From Camillea tinctor (lineage: Eukaryota > Ascomycota > Sordariomycetes > Xylariales > Xylariaceae), in contig MU394160.1 of assembly GCA_022578605.1 (NCBI GenBank), positions 22,542-86,541 of the forward strand: 64,000 nt of DNA, read 5' to 3'. Of this stretch, positions 46,935 to 60,317 are shown piece after piece (the first letter of the stretch is position 1; each line of letters opens with the position of its first letter). The notes below the pieces were generated by a model. It saw nothing but the letters and a program-made list of their open reading frames with translations. It made no database searches and was not told the origin of the DNA. The translations under genes were made by a program, and so were the position numbers.

Positions 46935-47852
46935 AACTAGTGATTTTACGTCTCTGCTGGAAGCTACAGGAACTACTAAGGGGTTGAAGATATTATTGTC
47001 TTATCGGGAAACAAAGGGGGTGTTCTCACTTATATACAAATCACGGTATCAGAATTATTTGGCGTTCTGGTATCTAACACGAAGCTCTCGTGATTACTGA
47101 AGTTGTATTGCCTGCCAGAAGCAGAACCTCTGTTCCAAAGATTAATTATCATATATAAAAAGAAAAAGGGGGGTTGTTATAATATTAATAACGCTCTTTG
47201 TGAGAGTGCTTGTGTTTGTTTGCTTACGCGTGACCTAAGATTATAACAATTGGTGCTAGACCACGTCGAAAGAACCTATCCTTCGGGTAGTTCCCGTGTG
47301 ACATATGTGGAATTAACTTAAAAAGAGAAGTTGGAGGAGGGAGTTAGCCATATAAGAGCATACGATTTTGTCTCGGCATAGAGCATAAGTTTGCAGAGAA
47401 CACGCATGGTTTCGTACCATGGATCACCTATTATCCGATAGAGGTCGGGATATCTTGTTGTGGCAGCCACAGAATGATTCCGATATTAGAGGTTGAGAAG
47501 ACACCCTTTTGTAACATTCACAACACAATTTCGCCTCTGATAAACTGCTTTATTTGTTTTCATTCGAACACCCGTAGATCTGCCTAGTAATTTCGAACTA
47601 ATATATTGTTGTTGGTTACCTTGAAACATGACTCACATCATACGTAAAATTCAGAAGTCATGGTAACAAATCTGAGAATACTAAATCAGCTGAACTCGTC
47701 AATAGTGAGCTTATTATATTTCAAAGAAAAGTGAGATGTATTTAAGAGCCTGGTATTTCCTGTGTGGGTTGGCCGTGTCTATCTCTCATCAAGCTTCAGC
47801 GAGAACATTTTATCATAGTAACTCAAACGTGATCTGAACAGCTCATTCTCCA
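46935..47852. other. Intergenic, upstream of the 47.9-kb gene
   Basis: Apart from the mini-LTR candidate, nothing was recognised. The sequence is AT-rich. Confidence 0.5.
47175..47248 (+). mobile_element. Possible mini-LTR with primer-binding-like sequence
   Basis: It starts TGTTATAAT and ends ATTATAACA, a perfect 9-bp terminal inverted repeat with TG...CA ends, only 74 bp long. It is followed directly by ATTGGTGCTAGACC, which resembles the ACAATTGGTRNCAGA-type junction of LTR and primer-binding site. No second LTR or coding region was found downstream, so this could be a truncated small (TRIM-like) element or chance. Confidence 0.3.
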
Positions 47853-48396
47853 ATGGCCAATACAACCCAGCAGCCATGCAGCGGCTGCGAATGCACCAGG
47901 CCCGCCTCCAAGCAGGATACATGTCAACTTTGCGGAGAGAGTTGGTTTACCTGCGAGTGGTGTGCCCCATGTATTAAATACTTCCATGACGAGAGCTGCT
48001 CAAGTTTATACGCTACGATGCGGCGACACTTTGAACAGATATTGAATAATCACCAGGCTGTAGAGGCCCAGAATTTACTTTTGCACATAGAATTCCATCC
48101 CGCTCTTATTGAGCAGAGGAGAGATTACATCATTGAGTAAGTAACCTACTTTTCTACCATGAAGATATTTTCGCACATGATAACAAAAAATCACAAGATC
48201 CGTTGTATATGAAATGGCTCGCAGGGGACTGCTGACCTACCATAATCTTGAGCTTCTTTTTGGCTTTCCTTTCCTCATGACCTGGGCGTTCATTACGGCC
48301 GCAGATGGCCGTCACTACATACTCTACTTAACAACTGAAGGTACAAACGAAATGATAACAATCAACCTGGGTCAAATCGCTACTAGCCTCCAGTAA
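47853..48396 (+). CDS. Small Cys-rich orphan protein, two exons
   Basis: Exons 47853-48136 and 48225-48396 give 151 residues. The 88-bp intron starts GTAAGT and ends CTCGCAG, and a split codon (GA|G) restores Glu. Residues 9-50 hold ten Cys in pairs (CSGCEC, CQLC, CEWCAPC, ESC), the pattern of a small zinc-binding module. A helix (SLYATMRRHFEQILNNHQAV) and a hydrophobic C-terminal half (LLFGFPFLMTWAFITA, HYILYLTTEG) follow. There is no signal peptide. Codon bias is weak, and the gene lies between LTR relics and the SDR gene in AT-rich surroundings, so it may be young or decaying. Function is unknown. Confidence 0.6.
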
Positions 48397-49450
48397 AAAA
48401 CTGATACATCACCGCCGTCTTTGTTATTGTTGCGTGGAAAAAACAAAACCGCAAGTACTTACGATAGATGACCTTCTGTACGTTTACAAACCGGTTATCC
48501 GCCAAGATCAAGAGGGATACACTATGTCATGTTCTATCTTCTTACTCGGTACCTTGACAAAGGACATCGAAGATAGTACGGAATTGCCATAGGCTCTCAA
48601 CGATAGTGTGCCGAATGCACATATTTGGAGGTGAATGGAAACAGCTATTTTTCCTTTTTTTTTTCTTTCTTTATTTGGGCAGGAGTTATATCACATAGAT
48701 TATGGTAACCTTGGGGCTCGCATTACTTGAGTCAATGTGTCGTTGGTTGTATTCTAGGAAAAGATCGGAAGCTGGGATTGATTTATTTACAGGAGGATAG
48801 TGTATCCAGCATCGAGCCTATTGAATACTTGCTATATACGGCTGTATTTTCTCATAATCGTTTGACTTAGGATTCTGAGAGTAGTTTCCGGGCTAGTCTA
48901 TATTAAACTCTTCGTCCTGGATTGTACCAGAAGTTCTAATTTCAAAGGAGAGAAGGATGAACTTTTCATCTTTCTAGTTTGTTTGTTTGTTTGTTTTATG
49001 GTTTATTAACGTCTGGGTTGGAGTGGCGTATGCCTCTCTCTCCTGCAACCTCCCTAGGGGTATAGGACGTTGCAAGCTATAAGTGTAGCTATCTACATTT
49101 AATAAGCTATTCCTTCCTTCAAATACTTATTATTCCATAATTAATAGCCATTGCCTGCTAGTTTTGCTAATTTGCTGCTATATGATTTCATTTTACTTAA
49201 TTCTTTTAAGGAGCTTTAAAAAGATTTTTATTTTATTTTTAATAGTGCGAAATACATGTGCTATTTACATCTTTACGACATACCGTACTGTGTATAATCT
49301 AGTACTTAGGACTTATGTAGCACGAGTCCCTTGCGTCGTGGTCCTTGTCGCTCACTTCAGCAGACCAGACATGATATCCTACCAACAACATAGAGACACT
49401 TCGTTTCCAGCAGTTTAACCGCCACTGACTTGTTTTCTATCGCCCTCAAG
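48397..49450. other. Intergenic, promoter side of the SDR gene
   Basis: AT-rich and featureless apart from a (GTTT)n run near 48980. No TATA box was confidently assigned. Confidence 0.5.
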
Positions 49451-50566
49451 ATGTCTGGCCCAGTCCCAGTCCCAGTCCCAACGAAGTCCCCGGAAACAAG
49501 AGCGACGTTTCGCAGTTTTCTCTACCGCCAGTTTTTCATTACCCCGCCTCTACCGACTGATGTAGACCTTCGAGGCAAGACAGCTATCGTGACTGGGTCT
49601 AACACTGGCATCGGCCTCGAATGCGCCCGACAACTTCTGGACTTGAATCTAAGCAAACTAATCATCGCTGTGCGCAATGAGTCAAAGGGGCAGGAAGCAA
49701 AGGCCAACCTTCTTTCTGGTCGTCAAATCGAGCCTGATGCCATTCTTGTCTGGAAGCTTGATATGGAGTCGTATGACTCTATAGCCAGATTCGTCGAGAG
49801 TGTGAAAGGCTTAGACCACCTGAACATCGCTGTTCTAAACGCTGGTATTATGAACCAGAAGTACCACCTGGCAAAGACTACTCAGCATGAACAAACAATT
49901 CAGGTTAATGTATTGTCAACTGCTTTGCTCTCTATCCTTCTACTTCCGCTTCTCAAGGCCAGGTCTTTATCCGAGCCTGGACGCTTGGTTGTTGTGACAT
50001 CGGACATGGCATCTTGGGCCAAGTTCAAAGAAAAGGGCGTTACACCTCTTCTACCAACCCTGGACCTACCAGAATACTTCGATGTACCTGAACGCTATTG
50101 TGTATCCAAAGTTATCGGCCAGCTTTTTATATCCGAACTTGCCAAGAGGGTACCGCCTGAAGCTGTTCTCATCACCATGCCTAACCCGGGTCTTTGTTAT
50201 GGTACCAAACTCGGAGTCCTTCCCGGGGGAAGTTTTCTTGACACGATCGCATCATATATCAAGCGGATCGTTGGCCGTTCCCCATCTGTCGGGGCTCGAA
50301 CACTCACGGACGGAGCAGTTAATCACGGAGCAGAGGCACATGGGCACTATTTAGAAGATTGCAAGATTGAACCGTAAGTTGACTAAATATCGCAATATCA
50401 CGATGCATTGCCAAGTCTACTGCCTAACGCGAATGGAAATAGTAAAGCGCCATTGCTCTATGAACCCGATGCTGAAAGTCTCGGTCAAACCCTGTGGAAA
50501 GAAATAATGTCGGAATTGGCATTCAAACACGTTGAAGAGGTTGTAAAGGAGCTTGAGGGGCGGTAG
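49451..50566 (+). CDS. Short-chain dehydrogenase/reductase
   Basis: Exons 49451-50373 and 50443-50566 give 348 residues; the 69-bp intron has a GCCTAACGC branch site. The ATG at 49451 is used because the frame upstream opens only at a TTG. It is an NAD(P)(H)-dependent oxidoreductase with a Rossmann fold: cofactor loop TGSNTGIG (48-55), NAG at 130-132, Ser184 in VVVTSDM, and the catalytic Tyr216/Lys220 pair in YCVSK. The Arg in AVRN after strand 2 favours NADPH. It resembles the retinol-dehydrogenase/WW-oxidoreductase branch common in fungal secondary metabolism. A (PV)n stretch marks the N-terminus. It is 850 bp upstream of a co-directional P450, so the two may act on the same metabolite; the substrate is unknown. 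Confidence 0.92.
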
Positions 50567-51416
50567 AAGGATTATCACACTATTGACTACCTAGATTGGC
50601 CTGAGGAGTTTGAATTAGTCCACGATTTTACCTTTACTCCAGCGAAACAATGCTCTCATACTCAAGTAGGTTTCGGATCTATCGTAGTTATGGGTGTGTG
50701 TATGCAAATTCAAATGCTGATAAGTCTAAGTAAGGGGTATGATCAAAAATGGTACCATTTCAGACACTTGCTCAATAATAAGTACTTAATAAGTAAATAT
50801 AACCAGGATACAAACAGAATCGGGGGCTAAAGATAGGGTATTAAGATAATATTTTCAGAGCTCTAGAACGATCCATGGTAAAACGCAAAGTGATATCCTT
50901 TAGACATCGATTTCGCCCCAAACAGGATATTTTAGTGTACCTACTACCTCCTGTGTTTGTCACATATTAATGCTACCTAGTTATAACAACACATGCAGAA
51001 CAACAAATGTAACATAAATGGAAACGAAAACTCGGGGAGAATGGAAGGAAACGAGTGTGGCAGTGTGGGAGATGTAAAGTTGTTGGTTTTGTCTAAATTC
51101 AATACAGCCCTTCTCCCCTCTTGTGCAGGCCACTGTGCAGAACTCCGACAGCGTCAGCTGGTGCCACGCACCACGTTAAAATAAAGCTGTGTCCTATGCA
51201 GCTATCTGAGATACCTTGAGGTAAGATTATGTAGGTACTCTGCTCCCTGCTCCCCTTACCTCCCTGTATTACCACACCTGTCAGCTTCCTACCTTCTACC
51301 TAGGTAGTGCTGATGGGGCACCTTACAACCCGTTTCTCCCGTTTACATTTTGAAATATTGTCGACCTAAAATACCTCCTTTATTTATATTTCTGTCTCCA
51401 GAAGTGACCTCCTATC
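50567..51416. other. Spacer between the SDR and P450 genes
   Basis: Holds the SDR 3' end and the P450 promoter. One TACCTAGGTA palindrome lies about 110 bp upstream of the P450 start. No other site was recognised. Confidence 0.5.
51297..51306. repeat. TACCTAGGTA palindrome, copy 4
   Basis: Exact copy of the 10-bp palindrome, about 110 bp upstream of the P450 start codon, so a regulatory role is possible here. Confidence 0.9.
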
Positions 51417-53259
51417 ATGTTGTTCAACTACAACACTTTTGTGATGGCATACAGCCAAACCCCTATATTTATCCTAGCTACGTTGGTGACATATGTAAGC
51501 ATCTAACTTCGGTGAAAACACCAAGATAATTTATATTGCTAACAAGGCATTGAAGTTAGCAATATTCATTACATACCAAGTTTTCTTTCACCCTCTATCT
51601 AAATATCCGGGTCCTCTACTTGCTAAGTTTACCGAGTCGCGTATCGGGTTCCATGCCTTTAAGAAACGTCTACACCTGAGATTATGGCAGGATCATCTTG
51701 AATATGGTGAGTGAATGGAACCATCAATCTGTGTACAAGGGGTTGATCCAAAATCGAACATGCTAATCATTATCCAAGGCCAAGTTGTAAGAGAGGGCCC
51801 CAATAAACTAGTATTCAGTACCGTTGCCGCCGCCCGAGGTAAGAATTGATCAATTATTTGCATGCTCATTTTAATTTATTTAACGGTTCTGGTGAAAGAT
51901 ATTTACCAAACGGATCGCACAACGAAGCCCAAGGCATATGTGGCCTTAGGGCCCGGGTTGACCACCTACAATGTCTTCACTGCAACAAACAATCACTTGC
52001 ATCGAATCAGACGGCAACTCATTGGGAGGGTTCTGACAGACCGTTCTATGCGAGCTTTTGAGCCGACTATAATAGAGCAAATCGACATCTTTATTGGAAA
52101 TCTCCTAGTGTCGGCCCAAAACTCACAGACTCTCGACATGACAGAAGAGACCAGACGATTAGGTCTCGACATTGCCGGCCTTCTAGCCTTTGGCTATGAT
52201 CTCCATCTTCAGACAAAAGAGAGTCATCGCTTCATGCTCACCATGCTCACGGAAGGCACCTTTTGGAGCAGTGTTTTCCTCCATTTCCCTGCATCTCGAA
52301 GATTTCGTCTCGGGTTGATCGCAGTCAAAACCTTTCGAAAGCTACACGAACCATATTTGTCACTTATGCAAAAGATGATAAAATCTCGTATGGCAGAGAA
52401 AACCGATGCGAAACATGATCTTTTCTCGCATATTGCGGATGCTCTCAATACAGACACTGAGTCGGGTGGCCTTCGTGATAGCGAACTTTGGGCAGAAGCA
52501 AATCTCTTCCTTACGGCTGGTAAGTAATTAATCTAACTAAGCTTCTTAAAGTTGTTAAGGATAGTAGAATCTGACTTCGAACCAGCTGGTGACACGATAA
52601 AAACCGCTTTGAGCTCTACATTTTTCTATCTATGTCGCGATACACGTGTTTATCAAGAGCTAGCTGCCGAGATTCGCTCCGCATTCAAAGGTGCAACTGA
52701 GATCAATAGCTCGGGAGTAGCTAAATGCAAGTATCTTCGTGCATGTATCAATGAAGCATTGCGTATGTCACCCCCGGCCCCAGGTGTACTGTGGAGGGAG
52801 CAAGCCCCAGAAACTAGTAACCAGCCCTTGGTTGTCGACGGTCAGGTGATCCCGAAAGGTACTATTATTGGTGTGAATATATATTCACTGCATCACAATG
52901 ATGAATATTTTCCCGATCCATTTATATACCGCCCCGAACGTTGGCTGGAAGATTCCGACCCGGAGGCAAAAAGGCTTATGCGAGAAGCCTTCATGCCATT
53001 TTCCAATGGTCCGCGTGGATGTGCGGGAAGGTCTATGGCGTTTCTAGAAACTAGTCTAGTGATTGCCAAGACATTGTGGTATTTTGACTTCGAAGCCGCT
53101 CCAGGAGATTTGGGAAAGGTTGGTGAAGGGCATTCTAGTATGGGGCTAGGAAGGGAGAGACGAGAGGAATTTCAACTTTTCGATACTTTCTCGGCAATGC
53201 ATGAAGGACCATATCTAATATTCAAACCTCGGGAAGACTATTGGAAAAATATCAAGTGA
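51417..53259 (+). CDS. Cytochrome P450 monooxygenase, five exons
   Basis: Exons 51417-51494, 51547-51706, 51779-51838, 51899-52519 and 52586-53259 give 530 residues, the usual size of a microsomal fungal P450. The four introns are 52, 72, 60 and 66 bp, and every junction keeps frame. Residues 11-38 form a membrane anchor, followed by the Pro hinge YPGPLLAK. The I-helix oxygen-binding motif is AGDT (307-310), which is created only when the fourth intron is removed. ExxR is Glu363/Arg366, PERW is at 423-426, and the heme loop is FSNGPRGCAG with the Cys ligand at 452. It resembles the fungal CYP groups of secondary metabolism with the start VFFHPLSKYPGP. It lies downstream of an SDR gene and 1 kb from the AT-rich island. 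The substrate is unknown. Confidence 0.93.
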
Positions 53260-54300
53260 TTGGAGATTGTATCTGGCACCCATTGTATTGAATATTAGCT
53301 GTTCTTTACTCTCTTACTCGTCCTATAGCCCCCCCCTGGCATATTGAAACTACCATGAATATTAGCATTCTTTTACGAAATATTTCAGGAATAGCAATCA
53401 GTAATCATTCATACAATTCCAATCCCACGACGTGAGTCAAAAGTGCAAGACATAATGATGTGCATGGAAACAACACTGCCAGCCTATGTTATCAAGTAGT
53501 CAATATCGAATTCACAAGTGATGACGAGAAGTTCCATATGGGAGATACGGGCCTAGGGGAAGATACAAAGGTGGAAAGTATAGTATACTGAAAGGGGTGA
53601 GGCAGGAACCGATGTAAAACCAAGATCTTAACATCCACACCCTATCACGGTCGACATTGCCGTACCGGACGCCACTAAAGAGAATCCAGTAACAGAAGTG
53701 ACTTGTGCGAGTGAACCCGAGAGGTGGCTTGGGAGAGGAGGAGGTCGTAGTTCGGGGATAGAGTTAAGCTAATAGCCACAGGTTATTAGCATTCGCTTTT
53801 TAGCTTGACAAAATTATTATCACCTACGTCCTATACAGAGAGATTACCTAGTGGCATTAATTGCAAGGCATTACGTTCTTCAGTCTGAGTAGAAAGTTTT
53901 GAACCAGACCTTTTCTGGGAAAGGGATAGCGGGATCTCCCCAACCGCACGTCGCACCCCGTCCGTGCCCCAGAGCTCCAGCTCCTGATAGATCGTACTAG
54001 CTGATCTAGTGAACTTACATGCAAGAATTTCCCCCCTATTAACCAACACATCTAACTTCACGGGCTGGTCGGCAGACCAAAGGTGCCCAAAAATACATCA
54101 ATTTGATTCGCGACTTTGATGTGGCTAGGTTAAGAGCCACTGCTGAAAAAATTTTGTTTATTCCATCAGACTCACCAAAGATTTGTCGTATACTTGAATG
54201 CGAACCCTATTATTTGAGACGATAGTGAGGGAAATGATGAAGTGTATTAGTCCAAGAGAGAACCTAGAGAAAGCATAAGCCCGCTAAGTACCATCCATCC
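53260..54300. other. Transition from genic DNA to the AT-rich island
   Basis: No gene was recognised. Composition changes sharply near 54.3 kb, within about 100 bp, rather than gradually. Confidence 0.6.
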
Positions 54301-55376
54301 ACACCTTTGTAAATACCCCTACATTAAAAACACTAAATCACATATAAACTACTTTATTACTAACTACTTTACTTACACGTATAAAATTTATTTTTAATGC
54401 TATTTATAAGCAGTAAAACTAGTATGTAAATTTAAAATTAAAGTTTTTTACGTAATTTTTTTAAAAAGTTTTTACGCAAAAACTATAGTAAAATTAGTGT
54501 TATAAATAACTTTATTTTTAACTATTTATAAAATATTATACTTTTTTTAGTTTTTTTTACGATAATTTTATTAAACTTTATTTATTTTTTATTATTTTAA
54601 AATGCTTTTATATATAAACATTAATTTAAAGCGTGCTATTTATAATATTAAGTAAAAGTACTTATTTTTTAAAGTTACGATTATAAAACGTAATATTTTT
54701 TTATAACTTTTTTTAATTACTTTTATAAATAATAAAGCTTATTAAGCTATTATATATAAATAAAATTAATATGTAAGCAAAAAAAAAGTTTTATTTATTA
54801 AATTTTACGTTAAAAATTTTTAAGTTTTGCTTTATTTTATAACGTAATTTATAAAATTATGCAATAACTTTTTTTTAATAATAAATATTAAAAAAAATAA
54901 GCTATAATTAAATTAAACGCTTTATATAACAAAATTTAACTATTTAAATTAAAATAAACTGCAAAATAAAAGTATTTAAGTTTAATATTTTTATTTTTAA
55001 AGCTATAAATTAATATTTTAATATATATAAAAAAATATAAAAAAATTTAATTTAAATTAACTTTAACGTAAATAAAAAAAGTTTAATAATTAACTATAAT
55101 TTATAATTTATTTTAAAGTTTATTTTAATAATTTTATTAATTATTTTATTAAAAATTAATAGCTTAATTTTTAAAACTTTTAAAATTTATAAAGCTTTTA
55201 TAAAAAATTTGTAATTTTATTTTTAAATTTTATTTATTAAGTATATTAATATAATAAATTAAATGTTAACTTTTAAAATTATTTTTAAAAGTAAAGATTT
55301 TTAAACTTTATAGTTTATTAAAAAATTTAAAAATATAGTAAATTAATATTTTATATGCTTAAAAAATAAATAATTT

Positions 55377-56250
55377 AATGGTTACATAATAAAAACAAAA
55401 AGCTACCATGTATTTTGCACATAAATAAGTTGCGCTTTTTTGCGCAATTTTAATTAAATAGTTCTTTTTTTAAACACGAATATATAACTGTTTTTTATAT
55501 TTATTATTATTTTTATTTTTTTTAGTATGTATACTTACTAACATTAATTAATATTGCTAAATATATAGCAATATAGATTTATAAAGTAAAAGTTTTTTAA
55601 AATACTTTATATTTTTATTTAAAAGCACAGCAATTTAAAATAAATATAAAAAATTACTAAACTATTAAATTATTAAACTATTATTAATATTTTATACTTT
55701 TATTTAAAAACATAGCAGGATAAAATATGGCAGTAGCAATATTAGCATTTTTTTTATATGTTAAATAAACAAGCTTTTTAAGTATTTCGTTTTGCAACGT
55801 ATAACTCGTATTTTTTTTTTTTTAAAAATAACGATTTATATTACCTTCATTTTTAAAACTATTATTATTTACAATGTTAAGCAACGGTTAATTAAGCCTT
55901 TTAACTTAAAAAACTTAATAATAATAACAGCAATTTTAAAAAAAATAATAAAAAATTATTAAAAATAATAATATAATAGCTTTAAAAAACTTAAACTAAT
56001 TATAAAAGCTTATAATATTATTACTTATAATAAATTAAAGCGTTTTTTAAGTTTTTAACTTTTAAGTATTAAAATAAAAAACCTTTAATTATATAATTAA
56101 TATTTTATAATAAAAAGCAATATAAGCGCTAATTTTTATATAAAATATTAAAAATAACAATTTTTATTTAATGGCTTTTATATTTAAAAAAGCGTTAATA
56201 AAATATTAAAAACGCTTTAAAAGATTTAAATAATATAATTTTAAACAAAT
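55377..56250 (+). repeat. Long inverted repeat 1, left arm (about 0.87 kb)
   Basis: It aligns in reverse complement with 61583-62437 almost end to end. Examples: ATAGCAGGATAAAATATGGC here against ATAGCAGGATAAGATATAGT there; the stretch TTAAATAAACAAG; and GCGTTAATAAAATATTAAAA near the inner end. Differences are mostly transitions. With 5.3 kb between the arms, these could be the long terminal repeats of one inverted-repeat transposon, or two element copies in opposite orientation. Confidence 0.75.
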
Positions 56251-56261
56251 GTTACAATAAC

Positions 56262-56504
56262 TGATAGTTGCATAATAAGGACAGGAAGTCACCATGTACC
56301 CCGCATATAAATAAATTGCGCTTTTTTACGCAACCTTAATGTTAGTAAGTGTACGTATTAAGAAAAATAATAATAAATGTAAAAAATAGTTATATATTTA
56401 TGTTTAAAAAAAGAATTATTTAATTAAAGTTATGTAAAAAAGCGCAACTTATTTATATGCAAGGTATATAATAACTTTTTATTTTTATTATATAATTATT
56501 ACTT
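56262..56504. mobile_element. Short palindromic element, about 240 bp
   Basis: The left end, from AGTTGCATAATAAGGACAGG to GCGCTTTTTTACGCAACCTTA, is mirrored by the right end (AAGCGCAACTTATTTATATG ... ATATAATTATTACTT on the top strand), giving terminal inverted repeats of about 75 bp. The interior includes GTTAGTAAGTGTACGTATT. Related cores lie at 55377-55470 and 62350-62437. The left end keeps more G/C than its surroundings. It is non-coding and MITE-like. Confidence 0.55.
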
Positions 56505-59500
56505 ACTTTATTTTTTTTTGCAAAAAAATTGCAAACTTATTATACTATTTTCGTTTAATTTATTTTTTTAGTTTAATTACAATTTAATTTTTTTTAATTA
56601 ACGTTTTTATTGCTTTATTAAGTGCTATTTTTATTATTGCATTTATTAAGTTATAATTTTTATAAATTTATTAAATATTATTAATTTTTTTATTTTTATA
56701 TAACTATTATAAAACTATTAAATTAATTATAAATTTTTTTTTATTAATAGTTTTTATTTATATAAAACATTAATATAAAAAAAATAAATTAATATAAAAA
56801 ATAAAGAAAATTTTTAAGTAAAATATGCAGTTTATAATTATATTAAGTATTTAATATATTATGTATTTAACATTAAACCTTTAAACCATTTTATAAATTT
56901 TATTTATAAGCATATTATATATTACTTATTTATACTTAATAAATAATTAATAAATTATATTACTTATAATTTTTAATTTATTATTTTATATAATAAGTTT
57001 TTTATTTTTTAATATAATAAAGTACTTAATTTATAAACTTATATTTTTATTATTAGTAAATAAACCATTTATAAATATATATAAGTAAAAGTTTTTTAAG
57101 TTAAAAAAAATAAAGTTAAAACTACGCTTTTTATTAATTATTTATTATTAAATTTAAATATTTAAAACTTTAGCTTTTTTAATATTAAGTTTTATATATT
57201 ATATAATTATTAAGTAGTTAAAAGCTACTTTTAATTAATAAATAAAAAAAATATAAGCTTTTTAAGCTTTTTGCTTTATATATTTTTTAATTATGTTAAA
57301 AGCTTTAAAATTTAACAATTTTAATTTTTTAGCTTAACTTTTTTATTTAATTAAAATATTATACTTTTTTTTATAAACTATTAAGCACAATTTATTAAAG
57401 TTTTTAATTGCTTTATTTTTTAATATTTTTTAAAAACGTACTTTAATATTAGTTTTAATTAATACTTTATTTTTTTTTTTTAAAAATTTTAAAGTATTAA
57501 TATTTAGCGTATTATTAATTTATAAGCTTATTATTTTAAAAAGTTATTTTTTCTTTATAATTAATAAATAAAAGTTAAAAACTAACGGTTTTATTTTTAA
57601 TTCGTATTAATAATGTTTTAAATATATTTTAAATTAATATATACTTAATTTTATAAGTTTATATAGTAACTTTATAACTTATAGCAGCATTTTTTTAAAA
57701 TATTTATTTTTTAATTCTAATAATAAATATATAAAAATTACACGTTATATTAAAGTTTTTAACTATATATATGCTATTATAATGTTACAAATTATAATTT
57801 TTATACTTTATTATTAAAGCATTAATATTAAAGCTATTATTAACTTTTAACTTACTTTTTAAATAATTAAAGCATATATTATAATAAATGTTTTATTTAA
57901 GTTTTTATATTTTTATACTACTAATTTAAACTTTTTATATAAAGCAGCTATATTTTTTTTCTTAATTTCTTAAACTATTTATAATTTAAACATTGTAGCT
58001 TTTTAATAAACTGCTTTATTGTACATAATAAGTTATAAAATGCTATTTATAAATAATGTATTTAATTTTATAAAGTTTAATGCTTTATATAGTTTTTTAA
58101 AAATTACAATCTTTTTTTTAAACTAAAGTTTAAATGTTAAAGCTAAATCGTTTTTTTTTTTTATGTTTATATAAATAATATTTTAAATATACATAATATT
58201 TAATTTTTTTTTAAAAATTACTTTATAATTTTTAAAGTTAAACTATTACTTAAATAATTTAACTATTAAGTTTTATAAAAGTTTTAAATTTTTTTAAGTT
58301 AAATATATAGCTTAATATATAAGCTTTTAAACGTAAAAGTTTTACTTAACGCGTTAAATATTATAGTTACTTTCTTATTTATAACTGTTAAAACTTTATA
58401 AAGTTTTTTTTACTTGCTTTTTTTTTTATAAATTAAAACGTTGCTATTTAAAAGTAATAATTTTAATAATATTTTTTATATATTAAAGCTATTTTAAATA
58501 TTTATAATATTTTTTATTAACTTTTATACTTTAATTTTTTTAATTTTTATTATTATATTTTAAACTGCAATTACTTTTTATAACTATAAAAGTATTAAAA
58601 GTAAGTTTATGTTAATTTTTAAATATGCTTTAAAAATTAAAAGCATAAACATTAAGCCGTTAAGGTTTATTATATTGTTAACGGCTTTAATTGCTATTTA
58701 TAGTTAAAATACTTTAAAGCTTTATACTTTTTTTAAAATAATTTTATATGCTTTTTAAATAAGTTTATAATATTTTTTAACTTTTTTAATAAATTAATAC
58801 GCTTTTATTAGTACTTGCTTACATATAATTTTTATAAATTAAGCTTTATTTTAAAATTTAATATTATTAAAATTAATTTTAGCATTATATATAATAATAT
58901 TTAATAAGCTAAAATAAGTGTTAATTTAACATTTTTTAAAAGCTTTTTATATTTTTTTTATTAAAATAGTTCTTAAAAATTAAGCTGTTTAAAAGCTAAT
59001 TATTATATTAATAACATATAAAACCGATTTTTTATTAAAATATATAATATTAATAATAACTTTATAATTAAAGTTTATTTTAAAGTTTTTAAAATTAAAC
59101 TTAAACTTTTAAAATGCTTTATTTTTAATTTAATAATAATAATAAAACTTATTAATCTTTTTAATATTTTTAATATTAACCTTATATTTTGTTTTATTTA
59201 AAAAGTTATATAATTTATTTACAAATAAGTAATTAAATTAAGTATAAATATAATAAAGCTTTATTTTTATAAAATATATTACTTTATTTAATTAAAATTA
59301 TAAATATTTTTATTTATAAATAATATTTATAATTATTTTATTTTTGCATATTAATTAATTAATAACATTATTAAAGTATACTTTTAAACAGTTTATGTTT
59401 TTAAAACATAATAAAAATAGCGTATTTACTTTTATAACGTAAAAGTTTATATAGCTAAATAAAATATTTACTATTATTATACTTAATAACTTTATTAGTT

Positions 59501-60317
59501 TTTTATTTTTAAAACGTATATTTACTTTATTTATTTAATTATTATTTATTTTTAAATATTTATTAAAATGTTTATTAATTAAAGCTTAATATTGTTTTTT
59601 TTTAACTATAAATATTTTTATTGCTTTTATATTAAGCATAATATTTTAAAATATAGTTTTTACATATTAATTAAAAATAAAAGTAATGTTAATATTAAAA
59701 ATATTAATTATTAAATTTATTATTTAATAAATTAATTTAACTTAATATTAAAATGTTTAATTATATAAATAAACTACTGTTATGTATTATTTATTTTTTT
59801 ATACATTTTATTTATATATATTTTGTTTTTTAATTTTTAATTCTAAAATTGCATTTTTAATTTTTTTATAATCTGCTAAAAATATTGCATAATTTCCCTT
59901 ACTTTGCCCTTTTTAGTTTTTTTATTATAACTTTACATTTTTTTACTTTTGCTTAAAATGTTTAATTAACTAATACTTTTTTTTTTTATATACTTAATAT
60001 TTACGCTTTTATATCTTTATTTATTATTTAAAATAATACTTATTACCTTTATTATTGCAATAATATTTACAATTAATATAAAATTAATAAGTTTTATTAT
60101 TATTATTACTATTGCTTTTTTTAATTATAAAATATTAATAAACACTTTTAATATTTTTATAAATATTAATAAATGCTTTAAGCTTATTAGCTAAATTTTT
60201 AAATCGATATATTAGCTTAAAAAATATATATTATAATTAAAAAACATTATAATATATTTAATATATAATTATAATTAATTATTACTTTTTTTAAAACTTT
60301 AACCTTAATACTTTTTA

